This document shows, one piece after another, positions 47,888 through 58,985 of a DNA stretch of 64,000 bases. Source of the stretch: Capsicum annuum (lineage: Eukaryota; Streptophyta; Magnoliopsida; Solanales; Solanaceae); the NCBI RefSeq assembly GCF_002878395.1, contig NC_061120.1:114548407-114612406 (forward strand), read 5' to 3'. Below the pieces are notes generated by a model. It was not told the DNA's origin, did no database searches, and was given only the letters and a program-made list of their open reading frames with translations. The position numbers and the translations under genes were made by a program. Position 1 is the stretch's first letter. Every line of letters begins with the position of its first letter.

Positions 47888-49289
47888 TGATGACTGGTGA
47901 GTCTAGCACTCATTCACACAAATTATTAATACAAATTACCTTGTATTGAATGAATAAATAAGACAAATCTATGGATAGATGCACTAATAGCCACTATTTG
48001 CAAGAATAAAGTTAAGCATACCAAAAGATATGAATGGCAGCTAAAAACATATAGAGGGGGATCAAAGAAGAGTGCACAGAAAGACCTGCAATACATTATC
48101 CTTTGTTTTTGTTACCGCAGTCCTCTATCTACGATCGAAATTAGTCAAGATGGTCAATGTAATGCGGTCGTTCGGATCCATTCATGATTTAGGTTAAGCA
48201 GGAATATGCCTAAGGGCAAATCTGTGAAAGCATTTAGACGTATCCCAAGCCATATTTAAGAAAAAAACTTCCTCTTTAGGGATATCTTAGCTCATAAGAT
48301 ATGTTGAAATCCAAGACATTAAACACTTATCTTGGGAAAGTGTATAATTAATTTTGAAGGATCAATTTCTTAGTTTCTTGTTGAAGAATAGATTCTTTGA
48401 ATGACCAATATGGTATATCTCTCTTTACTTTCTTCATGAGTTGCTAAATAATTTAGTCTAGGGATTATACTGAATTAGTGTGTGAGTAAGTATGGGTATT
48501 GTTGTGTTTACGTGGATTTTAGTTGTTGAGTATGGGTTTCACCATTACTTGAGCTTATGAGTTAGGATTTGTTGTGTGAAAACTCCGAATTTCCAAATAG
48601 GTTTGATAGGTTAAAGATCCCAGCTCTATAAACCCTTTGTCGTCCTCTAAAGAGGGACTTAGGTAAATATTAGGTAACCCATAACACCGTCGAAAGAGGC
48701 TTATTGGGGGACAAGTCAATGGTGAACAACTAATCCCATGGGTTACTACCATTTGTAATCTTAGAAATAATTTTTTAGGGATTACAATTTATGTCCAAAG
48801 AATCATCCAAGAAATAGGGATTCTTTGTTGAGGTTTTGGGTGCTTGTACAAACTCCACACTTCTTAGGTGCTCAAAAAAGTCAATGAGTGAAATCAGTTT
48901 TGTTTTATTAAAATATTGACTTCAAAGACATTTGACCTAGCATATTAATTAATTAACAACTAAATTCCTTACTAAACAAACTCTATCCCACATGCTTCAC
49001 CTCTAAATATACATGATCATAATATTCTTCAAAACCTTGAATTCAATTCAGAATATCAGTTACTAATTACTTGCGAAAGGTAGTAGTAAAAAAAGGTTCC
49101 CAACTAAATCCCCCCATTTAATTTTACATGTCTTTTTCTTTAGAATTTTAGATGACCTTATAGTAATTGGAATACATATAGGTCTAAAGTCTTTATCATT
49201 CACTCCTCGAGATTTGACCATGATTTACATTGGGTTACTTGACAATGACTGCCTCACCTTCAATTATAGGAGTTAGTTAAGTATTATCA
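47888..49289 (+). repeat. T1 3' LTR
   Basis: 1,402 bp, TGATGACTGG to GTATTATCA. Complete and collinear with the left copy. The next base starts G5 LTR sequence. Confidence 0.85.
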
Positions 49290-50473
49290 GTTAATATCAA
49301 GTGTAGTTGGTATGACGATACTAACGATGTATGCCCTAATGTGTCTCATGATCCAATGAATAGGAATGTGTGCTAATTGTTTAATTACGATTTATAAAGG
49401 TTGTATAGATGAGTTTGGAAAATGTAGGTCCCAAGAGGAAAAAACTAGAAACCTCGATTACTGATATGGGGGTCTAAATGACCGCATTGATTGAATCCCC
49501 TTTATTATTACAATATGATTGGGATATTAGATTCCCTAATACTATATTACATAATTGGGTAATTTTTTTACCTTGATATGCCGGGTGATTTGAGTATCCC
49601 ATGGGGCATATGTATACCCTTACATAATTGGGTAATTTTTTTACCTTGATATGCCGGGTGATTTGAGTATCCCATAGGGCATATGTATACCCTCTGGTTT
49701 GTGAGACCACACACACTAGAGCCCTACCAGTCGAAGGGGAGTTGGAGCAATATAGCTCGTGGGTCCCTTCTTATGTTATGATGGTTGAGATTCACTATCA
49801 AATTTATAGTTTTCAAAGTTTATATTTAACTTTCTTTCCTATCCAAGCATCTGATATATTTTTATATGCATTTTTTCATATGCATTATTTTTGAATAATT
49901 TTTAACTATTGATCACATGTTATGCTATCTGTATCCTCGAGTTACATACTAGTGATCACCCTACTAGCCATCTTTAGATGCTATATCCCCAGATAATTTA
50001 GGCATTGAAGATACTTAAACTTTTCTTGTGTAGAGTTAGGAAAATCAGCTTGATTTGTTGATTTGTTATGGTGAAATGGTGAGCCTCTATATTCCAAAAG
50101 GATTAGACAATTCATCAGTTCTTATCTTATAGTAGAATTTAGAGTTTTCATTATCATTAACATTATCATTATCATTGTTAGAGTTGGGGATATGCCCTAG
50201 GAAGACCAATTTTTAATTCGTTTATTAGAATGCTTTATTGGATTTCCGTGAACTTAGGTAATGTTGGTAGGATATTTGGGTGGTTATTACTTGTCTGTTA
50301 TGGACACGATTTAAATATCATTGAGATTATTCTTATGTTATCTTGTTATATGTTTTAAATTCATCAAAACTTAGGGATGTTGAGTTCCCTTGGTTAGGTG
50401 CAAGGGGGTGTCTCTAGTCTATATAGGACTTGAGATGCTCTTCATGGCTAGGACCTGGTTCGTATTGTAAAAA
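49290..50473 (+). repeat. G5 5' LTR, first part missing
   Basis: Aligns with the second half of the G4 LTR (from about 39935) and of 61567-63519 (from about 62450). The first ~1 kb was lost or displaced where T1 sits. Contains an exact-looking tandem duplication at 49548-49693. Confidence 0.8.
49548..49693. repeat. 73-bp tandem duplication in the G5 LTR
   Basis: 49548-49620 and 49621-49693 are adjacent 73-base copies with a single difference (atgggg versus ataggg). The G4 LTR and the G5 3' LTR have one copy, so it arose here. The near identity means it is far younger than the element. Confidence 0.95.
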
Positions 50474-50476
50474 ACT

Positions 50477-50488
50477 TAGTATCAGATC
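50477..50488 (+). promoter_or_regulatory. G5 primer-binding site
   Basis: TAGTATCAGATC matches the initiator-Met tRNA type site at 10 of 12 positions, next to the LTR end. Confidence 0.65.
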
Positions 50489-50683
50489 ATAGGTTTTATG
50501 CCATTGACTGTCTAAAATATCATTTTAAGTAAAGTCTTTTTCATGGGAATGTAGCGGGCCACACTTGTAAGGGAGAGGCTATGAGGAATTTAGGAATGTT
50601 TCCCTTTCTTAATGATCTATTTTAGGCTATAGAGTCCAAGTTATTTAATCTCTTGTAATTTTAGTATGTTTTCTATTCAGATC

Positions 50684-51350
50684 ATGCCTCTTAGAAGATC
50701 TGATGTTCGTGGAAACCCTTCTATCCCATCTGAAGAAAATATGGATGGAGGTTGTCCTAATATAGGAGTTCATACCCGGTCTAAGGTCTTTACTTCTGAT
50801 TTCCCTGATGGAGCTCCACTAGTTCCCCTATCCCTCCTCAGGTACCTCAAACTAATATATCTAATGTTAAGTTTTGCTAGTCGATTAATTTGCTTACCCA
50901 GTTAGTGGCTTCCCAAACTGAGTAGGGTTCTTTTTTTGCTTTATTCTTTAATGCCACTAGGGTTTTAAAAATTTATGAGTTTGACTCCTCCTATTTTCAA
51001 TAGATCTAAAGTTAAGGAATATCCTTAAACTTTTATTGTTGAGATAGAAAAGATATTTCGTATGATGCTTGTTACGAATGTAGAGGAAGTACAATTTGTT
51101 TCTTATCAGTTGAAGGATATATCATGCTAATGGTATGAAAAGTTAGAGTAGCTTAGGGGTAGTGAGGTTGAGTCTACTTTGGGGGATGACTTCTTTAGTG
51201 CTTTTCTTGATTTCTTCTTTCCTCATTATTTGATCGAGGTGAAGGTTGAGGAATTCATGAATTTGAAACAAGGAAGGATGAAAGTAATGTAGTATGGATT
51301 AATGTTTCATGAGCTATCACTTTATGCTCTAGAGTTGGCGTTTAGCATGA
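50684..51350 (+). pseudogene. G5 gag, cut by G6
   Basis: MPLRRSDVRGNPSIPSEEN starts at 50684, with VHTRSKV and a Pro-rich stretch following, the N-terminus typical of this gypsy lineage. Downstream are remnants of the capsid, with stops: 'EIEKIFRMML', 'LKDIS', 'FLDFFFPH', 'EEFMNLKQGRMK'. It ends at 51350 where G6 LTR sequence begins, in the segment that in G6 reads LSKYAPNMVSDM. Confidence 0.7.
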
Positions 51351-53913
51351 TGAAAGACCATGGATTTAGGACACTTAGAAAATTTTCCAGATTCTTGGGT
51401 TCTTGAAGATATATAACTATGGCTACTAGTCATAGAATAGGGTACGAGTGGTATGGGTAGTGGTTTACAGGATGGATTGGTTTCTGAAATGTGTACTACT
51501 TGTGGTGGTATGAGTATAGGGTTAGATACGGGTTGTTTGGTTTGGGTTTCTCCTTCACATATTTTGAGACTTAGTAAAATAACATGGATCTGAGTATGAG
51601 TGGCTTACCATGAGCCATAAGCTAGGGTACAAGTTATACCATGGACTCGTATAGTTGATAGTGTTTAGACCACTTGTGATTCTATTTTGTAAGGGGTACG
51701 GGTCTAGGGTACTATTCGTATGATAGGGTATGACTTAGTACGGGTAAAATTGTAAGTAGGATAGTATTGGGAATAAGGAAGAGACTTAAGGTATTAGTGA
51801 TGGGTACCATTCATATTGGAGGTTGTGATCGATATGGTATAGTTATACCATATGATTGGATTTTTATGCATTTTAAGTGAGGGAAATCTAGATATTTTGC
51901 CACTGAACCGATTAATTCCCCATAACTTCAAACCACTTGGGAGGTCATTTACCCTATTATTCTATCATTAAATACTTATAAAACTCTTTTAAACCCTCTA
52001 TAATCCTCTGTAACGGTTTTAGGTAAAGAATGCTAGGGTTTTACTAAGGCGATTAATTTGGGGCATGAATGGGTAATTTCTCTATATCATCTTCATCATC
52101 TAAGGCTAGATTCTTCTCTGTCATTTTTAGTTCGAACTAAAGGCATGATTTATCCAATGTTTTCATGGCATAATCATCGTATGATTTTATGGTTTTCAAA
52201 TATGTGTTTTGATTTTGATATTAAATAGATTGTTATGGTTTTCCCATGCTTTATTTATGATTTTACATGGTTTACTGGTGGTTTGGATAATTTGTTGCAT
52301 AGGAATGGTTAATTGGTAATTGGAATTGGCTTTAGGAACACTATGTCCCCAACATGTTTGATCAAATGCCTATGATAATGCTTTTACTATATCATTGTAC
52401 TTGTAATAGAACTATTGCATGGTATGGTTTTGTAATGGAACCCTAAATTGTATAAATGGTTTGTAATGCTTAAATTGTAGGGTTTGGTGGTCATAGTTAT
52501 GGTTAAATAAACATCCTTGTAGGGTAAAAGGGAAACCCCCAAGTAAACAATTTATGAACATCTTGTGGGGTACATGTGATTCCCCCAAGCAAAGTTAATA
52601 ATACAACACTTGAGGGGTACATGGGACTCATATAGGTTAACTTGATAATGTAATGTATGTGTACATGGAATCACTCTACGTAAAATGGTAGGCTAATGAC
52701 ATTGCTTGAAATCAATAATCGGTATGATGATCCCTCTTCTCATTGCATTGGTTAATAATAATGGAATAATGGTTAGGTTGGTTGGAGATTGTTTTAAATG
52801 GGTAATAATGTTGGGTTGTGATAGCTAATCGTGAAGGTCTGAGTCTAATGATGTAACACTGGAAACTCATAATTGCCTATGTAAGAGGTTTGTCATAAGT
52901 ACCATATATGATACTATAAGGTACATCAGAATCCTCTATGTACAGAGTACATATGTATCATTGAGAGCAAAGGGTACTTTGGAATCCCTTACTCTTATGG
53001 TATCTCCATTTTGTGCAGCTACATGTATCAGGGATTGTTCAGAAGGTAACACTAGACCTATATAGCTTGAGGGTGGTTCTAGAATAGTTAAGCTACACAT
53101 ATCTAGCTTAATGATTTCAAATGCATGCTAAATCACGTTTCCTTTCCCGACATAGTTATATATATATATGAGTATGGTTTTCATGCATATAGTTTGTTTA
53201 CCTATTTTTACTTGATGGCATTATATTATCTTTATCCTGAGTACTTGCTAGCATTCACCCGCAAACCCATCTTAGTGCGACTGTATCCCCACGCAGTGTA
53301 GGAATTGGCCAATGAACTCCTCCTGCTTAGTCATTAGATTTAGAGATTAGCTCTTTTAGATTAAAGTACTGAGCTTTAATATTCCGAAAGGCTCTATTTC
53401 ATGTTTTGGGATATTTTACATACTTTGGATATCTTGTTGATATTGGTTTTAGATATAGTTGGGGCCAATCCCAGCAGGATATTTATTTTCCCTTGGATAA
53501 AGGCTTTTGTGGAACTACTATAGGTTGGTTTGGGCGGGATCAGTATTGCTGTGAGCCTTAGTATTGGCATTGATAATGGGGTTATTACCATTGGACTAAA
53601 TTTCTCACTGTTCCATCCTTTTATGTTATGCTATAGAACTTGGTTTAATTATTTTTTTGGTTTTGGCTTATGGTTTGGTTTGATTATGGTTAACAGTTGG
53701 GTTTGGGATGGTTGGGCTCGTTTGGGTTGGTCTCGGATAAAGACTTATCCTAAAGACTACATTTGTGTAATTACACATTATCTTATTATAAGTTAAGAAT
53801 TCATCAGACTCAGGATACATACTTAATAGTTGGGTTTGGTATCAAGGGTTGTGTCTTGTCCTGGTTAGACTTGAGATGCCTATTATGGCAAGGCCCATGG
53901 TCGAGTTGTGTTA
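51351..53913 (+). repeat. G6 5' LTR
   Basis: About 2.56 kb. The start is eroded (tgaaagacc aligned to tagaaacaccc of the other copy) and the end is gttgtgtta before the primer site. Similarity to 58986-61258 runs throughout. ORFs inside (53394-53796) are not genes. Confidence 0.8.
51974..51990 (+). promoter_or_regulatory. Candidate TATA element of the G6 LTR
   Basis: Ttataaaactct is kept in both LTRs (here and about 59627-59638), followed by a short pyrimidine-rich stretch. Conservation between copies reflects the LTR pair, so it is only weak support. Confidence 0.35.
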
Positions 53914-53916
53914 AGT

Positions 53917-53928
53917 TGATATCAGAGG
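53917..53928 (+). promoter_or_regulatory. G6 primer-binding site
   Basis: TGATATCAGAGG matches the initiator-Met tRNA type site at 10 of 12 positions, three bases after the LTR end. Confidence 0.7.
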
Positions 53929-54119
53929 TTTAGGTTGATGTTCAATTTGGAGTCCACAAAGCTTTTTCGAGTAGAGTCTCTTTTAGGGGTGTGTAGCATG
54001 CTACACTAATAAGGGAGAGCCTACAAGGCATTTAGGAATGTTTTACTTTCTTGGTATTCTACTTTCAAGCAACAAGGTCTAAGTTTCTTTCTGATCTTGG
54101 TTTGCTCATTTTTCAAATC

Positions 54120-55420
54120 ATGCCTCGACGATTTAAGATGCAAGGTCACTCTTCTATTCCAGTTAGAGAAAAATGTTAATTGGACTCAGACTACTCAGGG
54201 GATCCATACTCGGTCTAGGGGTCTAGTCCCTGACATTTCTATAGTTCCACCAATTGCTACTATTCTTCCTCAGGTTAATGATGAAGCAAATGCAAAATTT
54301 TACTAATCGATTCTTATTATTGCTTAGTTAGTTGTTGCTCAGGTTGAGTGAGGTGTATCTAGGATTTCATTTGCTGAGGCCACAAGGTTGACAAGTTTAT
54401 AAAGATTAATCCTCCTATTTTTATTGGTTCATAGATGGAGAAGGATCCTTAGGGTTTCTTATATGAGATAGAGAAAATCTTTAGGATGATGCAAGTGATG
54501 AATATGGAAGGGGTGAATTTTGCTTTTTACCGGCTAAAGGATATGGTGTACAAATGAGACAAGGAATGGGGTAGGATGAATGGTGATGTTGAGTAGTCAA
54601 CTTTGTGGGAGACTTTCTCTAATGCTTTACTAGATTATTTTTTCCTCAGGAGTTGAGGGAGTCAAAGGCGGAGGAATTTATTAATATGAAGTAGGGGAAA
54701 ATGCCTGTCAAGGACTATGCCTTGAAGTTTCATCAGTTGTCAAAGTATGCTCCGAATATGGTGTCTGATATGCTGGAAAAAATGAGAAAGTTCACTTTTA
54801 GACTATCTCAGGAGTTGATCAGTGAAAGAAAGACTGTATTGCTGATTAAGGATGTGGATATTTCTAGGTTGGTTGTTCATATACAACAGCTGGAGGATGA
54901 AAAGAGGAAATAGGTTAAGTTTGGGGAAATACAAGGTAGGATGTTTAGGTCATATAAACAAGGTAGTGGGTAATAGTAAGGTGGTCGGAATAATGTTAAG
55001 TGGACAAAGTAGAAATTAGAGAGCTCTGGTTTTTTTCTACAGCTTCTGCTCCATACTAAAAAATGTCGTGTGATAGGCATCATCAGGGTAGCAAAAGTTT
55101 TTAGGAATAGGGTGCCCAATCTTAGCCAAGTAGGGCTCAATCGGCCTCATAATGCCCTCTTTATTGGTAATGTGTTCGTCTTCATCAGGGATTTTACTAT
55201 GAAGGGAGAAATAAATATTTTACATATAGCCAGCCAGGCCGTATTCTCAGGAATTATCCAATAGGTAAGGGTGCTTCTGGAGCAAGTAAGGCTCTAGTTG
55301 CTCCATCTTCTTCTACTATACCAAAGGGTGTTGCTTCTGCATTCGTTTCTACTTCAGGTGTTCGCGCAGGCTGTAATAAGAATTTGAGGCATCACATAAT
55401 GTCATGACTTAAATATTACA
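54120..55420 (+). pseudogene. G6 gag (broken)
   Basis: Starts at 54120 with MPRRFKMQGHSSIPVREK, then a frameshift into the frame with GIHTRSRGLVPD. Capsid landmarks follow: 'YEIEKIFRMMQV', and the frame 54701-54913 with MPVKDYALKFHQLSKYAPNM and VVHIQQLEDEKRK. A zinc-binding remnant with 'CDRHHQGS' occurs near 55066-55090. Several stops are TAG in place of CAG. Confidence 0.75.
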
Positions 55421-55780
55421 ACTCTTTTCTCATGAAGTGTATTGTTTACTTGATCTAGGGTACACTCTCCCTTATGTGACCCCATTTGTCGCTATGTATT
55501 TTGGTTTTCATCCTAAGGTTATTTCGGATCCTTTTTCTATTTCTACCATGGTACGTGACTCTATTGTTGCAAAGAGGGTCTATAGGGGTTTTGTGGTATC
55601 TATTAGTTATAGGCAAACTTTGGTGGATATATTTGAACTAGAAATCGTGAGATTTGACGTTATTCTGGTGATGGATTAGTTGCACTCTTGTTAGGCATCC
55701 TTAGATTGCCAGAATCATAAGGTTGTCTTTAGGTTCCCTAGTGAACCAGTTATTAAGTGGAAGGCTGGTTCCCTATCTCC
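55420..55780 (+). pseudogene. G6 aspartic protease (broken)
   Basis: The frame 55437-55679 reads CLLDLGYTLPYVTPFVAMYF, FSISTMVRDSIVAKRVYRGF and FELEIVRFDVILVMD. The active-site loop has the Asp but DLGYT in place of a DPGST-like loop. A stop follows, then the tail 'FPSEPV'. It sits before the G-run. Confidence 0.7.
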
Positions 55781-55797
55781 GGGGGGGGGGGGGGGGG
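55781..55797 (+). repeat. 17-base G homopolymer in the protease-RT linker
   Basis: An uninterrupted run of 17 G (or C on the other strand) in otherwise AT-rich DNA. In G1 and G3 the corresponding linker has no such run. It would add Gly codons and shift the frame. Confidence 0.95.
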
Positions 55798-55849
55798 TTA
55801 TTTCCTATCTTAAAGCTTAGAGGTTAATCTCTAAAGGGTGTCGCTATCA

Positions 55850-56690
55850 TCTAGTTTGGGTTAAATATTCTTTGTTGGATAGTCCTCCATTAATTTAGTT
55901 TTGGTAGTGAATGACTTTCCTGAGGTCTTTCCAGATGATCTTACTGGTGTTTCTCAAGATAGCGAGATTTAGTTTTGTATTGATTTGGTTTCGGACACTC
56001 ATTAAATATCTATTCCTCATTATAGAATGGCTTTGGCTGAGTAAAGGGAACTCAAGGAGTAACTTAAGAATATTTTGAATAAGGGTTTCATCCGTCCTAG
56101 TGTGTCCCTTGTGGTGCACTAGTTTTATTCATGTGCAAGAAGGATCGTTCCCTTTGGATAAGGAACGGTTAAGAACAAGTATCTTTTGTCATGGATAGAT
56201 GACTTGTTTAACTTGCTGCAAGGTGCCAAATTCTTTTCTAACATAGATCTTCGATCTGGGTATCATCAACTTAAGATTAGGGAGGATGATATCCATGAGA
56301 CGACTTTCCAAACTCTATATAGGCACTTTGAGTTGTATGTTATTTTATTTGGTTTGGATACTACCTCGAAAGTATTTATGGATTTGATGAATTGGTTTTC
56401 AGGCAGTTTTCTAGATCTTTTTATCATTGTGTTCATTGATGAAATATTAGTGTATTCTAAGAGTAAGGTGGATCATGCTGATAAGCTCCTCGTGGTGTTG
56501 CAGAGCTTAAAAGAGCAGCAGTTGTATGTCAAGTTCTCTAAGTGTTTGTTTTACCTAAAAATTATAACTTATCTTAGTCATATTATTTATAGTGAGGGGA
56601 TCATGGTGGATCCACAAAAGGTATTATCATTAAAAGGTTGCATAGACCCACGAATCTAATTCACATTCGGAGCTTCTTGGTTTTTGTTAG
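55850..56690 (+). pseudogene. G6 reverse transcriptase with altered catalytic box
   Basis: Early pieces read 'FPEVFPDDLTGV', 'YRMALAE', 'NKGFIRPSVS'. The frame 56186-56659 (157 residues) covers WIDDLFNLLQGAKFFSNIDL, RSGYHQLKIREDDI, TSKVFMDLMN and the catalytic box, which reads FIDEILVYSKS instead of [11 protein letters not shown]. The second catalytic Asp is Glu. KFSKCLFYL and VDPQKV follow. Confidence 0.85.
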
Positions 56691-57200
56691 GTATTATATG
56701 TTATTTGTGGAAATTTTGTCATTGATAGTTATCCCATTAACTAAGTTAACTCAGAACAAGGTAAAATTTACTTGATCAGATGTTTGTGAGGGGAGTTTTA
56801 AGAAGCTGAAGTATAAGCTAACTTTGGCTCCAATTTTGATATTGCCTATAGGTAATGAGAGAATTGTGGATTATTAGGATCCATCCCGTGTATTGCTTGG
56901 TTTTGTTTTGATGCAACATAGGAAGGTAATTGACTATGCTTTTAGGGAATTTAAGGTACATGAGAGAAATTATCCTACTCATTATTTGGAGCTTTTAGCG
57001 ATGATCTTTGTTTTAAAATATGGAGATATTATTTATATGGAATGCATGTTGAAGTCTTTTTTGATCATAAGTCTATAATATGTGTACACTTAGAATGATC
57101 TAAATCTTAAGCAGAAGAGATAGTTGGAGCTATTTAAGGACTATGATATAAGTCTTTATTACCACCCCGGTAAAGCTAACATTATTGCTAATGCTCTTAA
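56690..57200 (+). pseudogene. G6 RNase H and linker (broken)
   Basis: The frame 56893-57078 reads LGFVLMQHRKVIDYAFREFK, NYPTHYLELLAMIFVLKY. The first Asp position lies upstream at 56880 in 'DP SRV'-like sequence. The linker 'YHPGKANIIANAL' is recognisable at 57160-57205. Frames change at least twice. Confidence 0.7.
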
Positions 57201-58330
57201 CAGGTTCTCCATGGGATGTTTTGCTTATGTAGATAAGTAGAAAGGAGAATTAATGAAGGATATTGACCTCTTGGCTAATATTTGAGTTCATCTATTAGAC
57301 TTTAATGATGGTGGTATGATAGTTTAAGAAGTGGTTTGGACATCTCTTGTTGCTGAGATAAAGGGATGCAAATACTAGATACTATCTTGATAAAAATCAA
57401 GAGTGATATTGGTGGGAAAATGGTGATGGTGTTTGAGATGGTAGTAATGGTACCTTGAGGTATCAAGGAAGTTATGTGTTCCTAACGTCGATAGTTTGTA
57501 ACAAAGGGTTTTGGCTGAGGTGCATGTGTCATGCTATGTTGTTCATCCCAGTTTGACAAAGATGTATCATGATCTCAAATAGATGTATTGGTAGAATTGA
57601 ATAAAAAAGGATTGGTGGATTTTGTGACCAAATACATGGTGTTCATACAAGTCAAAGTTGAGCACATAAGGCTTACGGGGTTGTATCAATAAATGAAATT
57701 GACAGAATGGAAATGATAGGTAATAAATATGGCTTTCATTACCAGTGTTTCTCAATTTCAAAACAAATTTTATTTGAGTTTGGTCATCATGGATAGGATA
57801 TCAAAGTCTGCTCACTTCTTACCGGTGTGGACTAACTTTTGGCCGAGTATTATACGAGCTTATATCTTCTTAAAGTTGTGAAGCTACATGGGGAACCCTT
57901 TCTGATTATCTCAGATAGTTGTACACAATTTTGATCCTAGTGATGGCATTTTTTTTAGAAGGGATTGGGTACTGAGTTTAGTCTGAGTACTGCATTTCAT
58001 CTATAGACGGAGGGCAAGTAGATAGAACTATTCAGGTATTGGAGGACTTGGTTCGTGTATGTGTGATTGACTATGGTGGTAGCTTTGTTGAGCATTTACA
58101 TTTGGTAGCATTTGTTTACAATAATAGCTATCATTCTAGTGTTGGAATGACCCCTTTTAAGGCATTGTAAGGTAGGAGTTGAAGATCTCCTATTTGGTAG
58201 TTCAAACTATTTAAGGCAGATATGTTTGCTCTTGATTTTATTTATCAGGCTATGGAAAATGTAAGGGTGATTTAGGATAGGCTTAGGCGTAGAGACTTGG
58301 AGTTTAAGGTTAGGGATAAAATGTTCCTAA
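57200..58330 (+). pseudogene. G6 integrase (broken, substituted Glu)
   Basis: Fragments in order: 'MDRISKSAHFLPVW' (first Asp, ~57790), 'EPFLIISDS' (second Asp, ~57895-57920), 'GLGTEFSLSTAFH', then QVDRTIQVLEDLVR at about 58013-58054, 'FVYNNSYHSSVGMTPFKAL' and 'NVRVI'. In the last catalytic motif the Glu of the usual QAERT reads Asp. Several stops interrupt it. Confidence 0.75.
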
Positions 58331-58439
58331 AGGTATCTCATATGAAGGGAGTAATGTAGTTTGAGGAAAAGAGGGAATCTCAATCCCCAGTATATTGGTC
58401 CTTATGTGGTTTCTTGGAGGTTTGGTAATGTGGCTTATG

Positions 58440-58740
58440 TATTTGAGTTGACTTCAAGTTTGAGCTCCATTCATCCGATTTTTCATGTCTCAATGTTGAG
58501 AATGTGTCTTAGTGATGCTTCTTCGATGGTTCCTTTTTAAAGGTTGGTTATCTCAGATTCTTTGTCTTATGAAGAGATCCCGATTGAGATCTTAGACTGG
58601 CAGGTTCATCCACTATAGACCAAGGATATGGCCTCGATTAAGGTTCTGTGGAAGAACCATAAGATGGAAAAGGCTGTGTAGGAAGCATAAGAGGATATGA
58701 ACTCCAAATATGTGCATTTGTTTTATGCTTCAAATATTCA
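58440..58740 (+). pseudogene. G6 integrase C-terminus and chromodomain-like tail
   Basis: Fragments 'NVAYVFELTSSLSSIHPIFH', 'VSMLRMCLSD', 'LSYEEIPIEILDWQVH' and 'IKVLWKNHKMEKAV' are the same C-terminal landmarks as in G1 and are better preserved here. The tail ends near 58690. Confidence 0.7.
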
Positions 58741-58971
58741 TATGGAAGGTATGTGTTCTTGATCACAACTTTATTTTCTTACATAGTTAAGGTTTAGAAT
58801 ATATCCTTGCATCTTTATTTTATAACTTTGTTAAAGGTTGGATTGATATTTTTTAATGCAAATAACTCTATTTGATTTCTATGCATCCTTATTAAAGGTA
58901 AAAGTATAGGCATCTAAAGGATATAAATTGTGTTTGTTCCTACCTTGTTCATCATTTAGGGATGAATGATC

Positions 58972-58985
58972 CTAGTGGGGAGATA
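58972..58985 (+). promoter_or_regulatory. G6 polypurine tract
   Basis: Agtggggagat directly precedes the 3' LTR, comparable with the G1 tract. Confidence 0.65.

Larger units (their letters stand above)
42640..49289 (+). mobile_element. T1: Tat/Athila-type Ty3/gypsy element with gag but no pol
   Basis: Two LTRs of ~1.4 kb (about 42640-44054 and 47888-49289), a decayed tRNA-Asp type primer site, a purine tract with G5 before the right LTR, and a gag ORF of the Tat/Athila type. Between gag and the right LTR there are only ~2.2 kb with no protease, reverse transcriptase, RNase H or integrase motif. It is a deleted, non-autonomous derivative. The right LTR joins directly to the interior of a G5 LTR, so T1 inserted into or near that LTR. 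A clear target duplication is not visible because the left terminus is eroded. Confidence 0.8.

Noticed and set aside
53530..53796. 88-codon ORF rich in Gly, Trp and Phe
   Set aside because: It is LTR sequence of G6; the other LTR breaks off here and shows no constraint on the frame.
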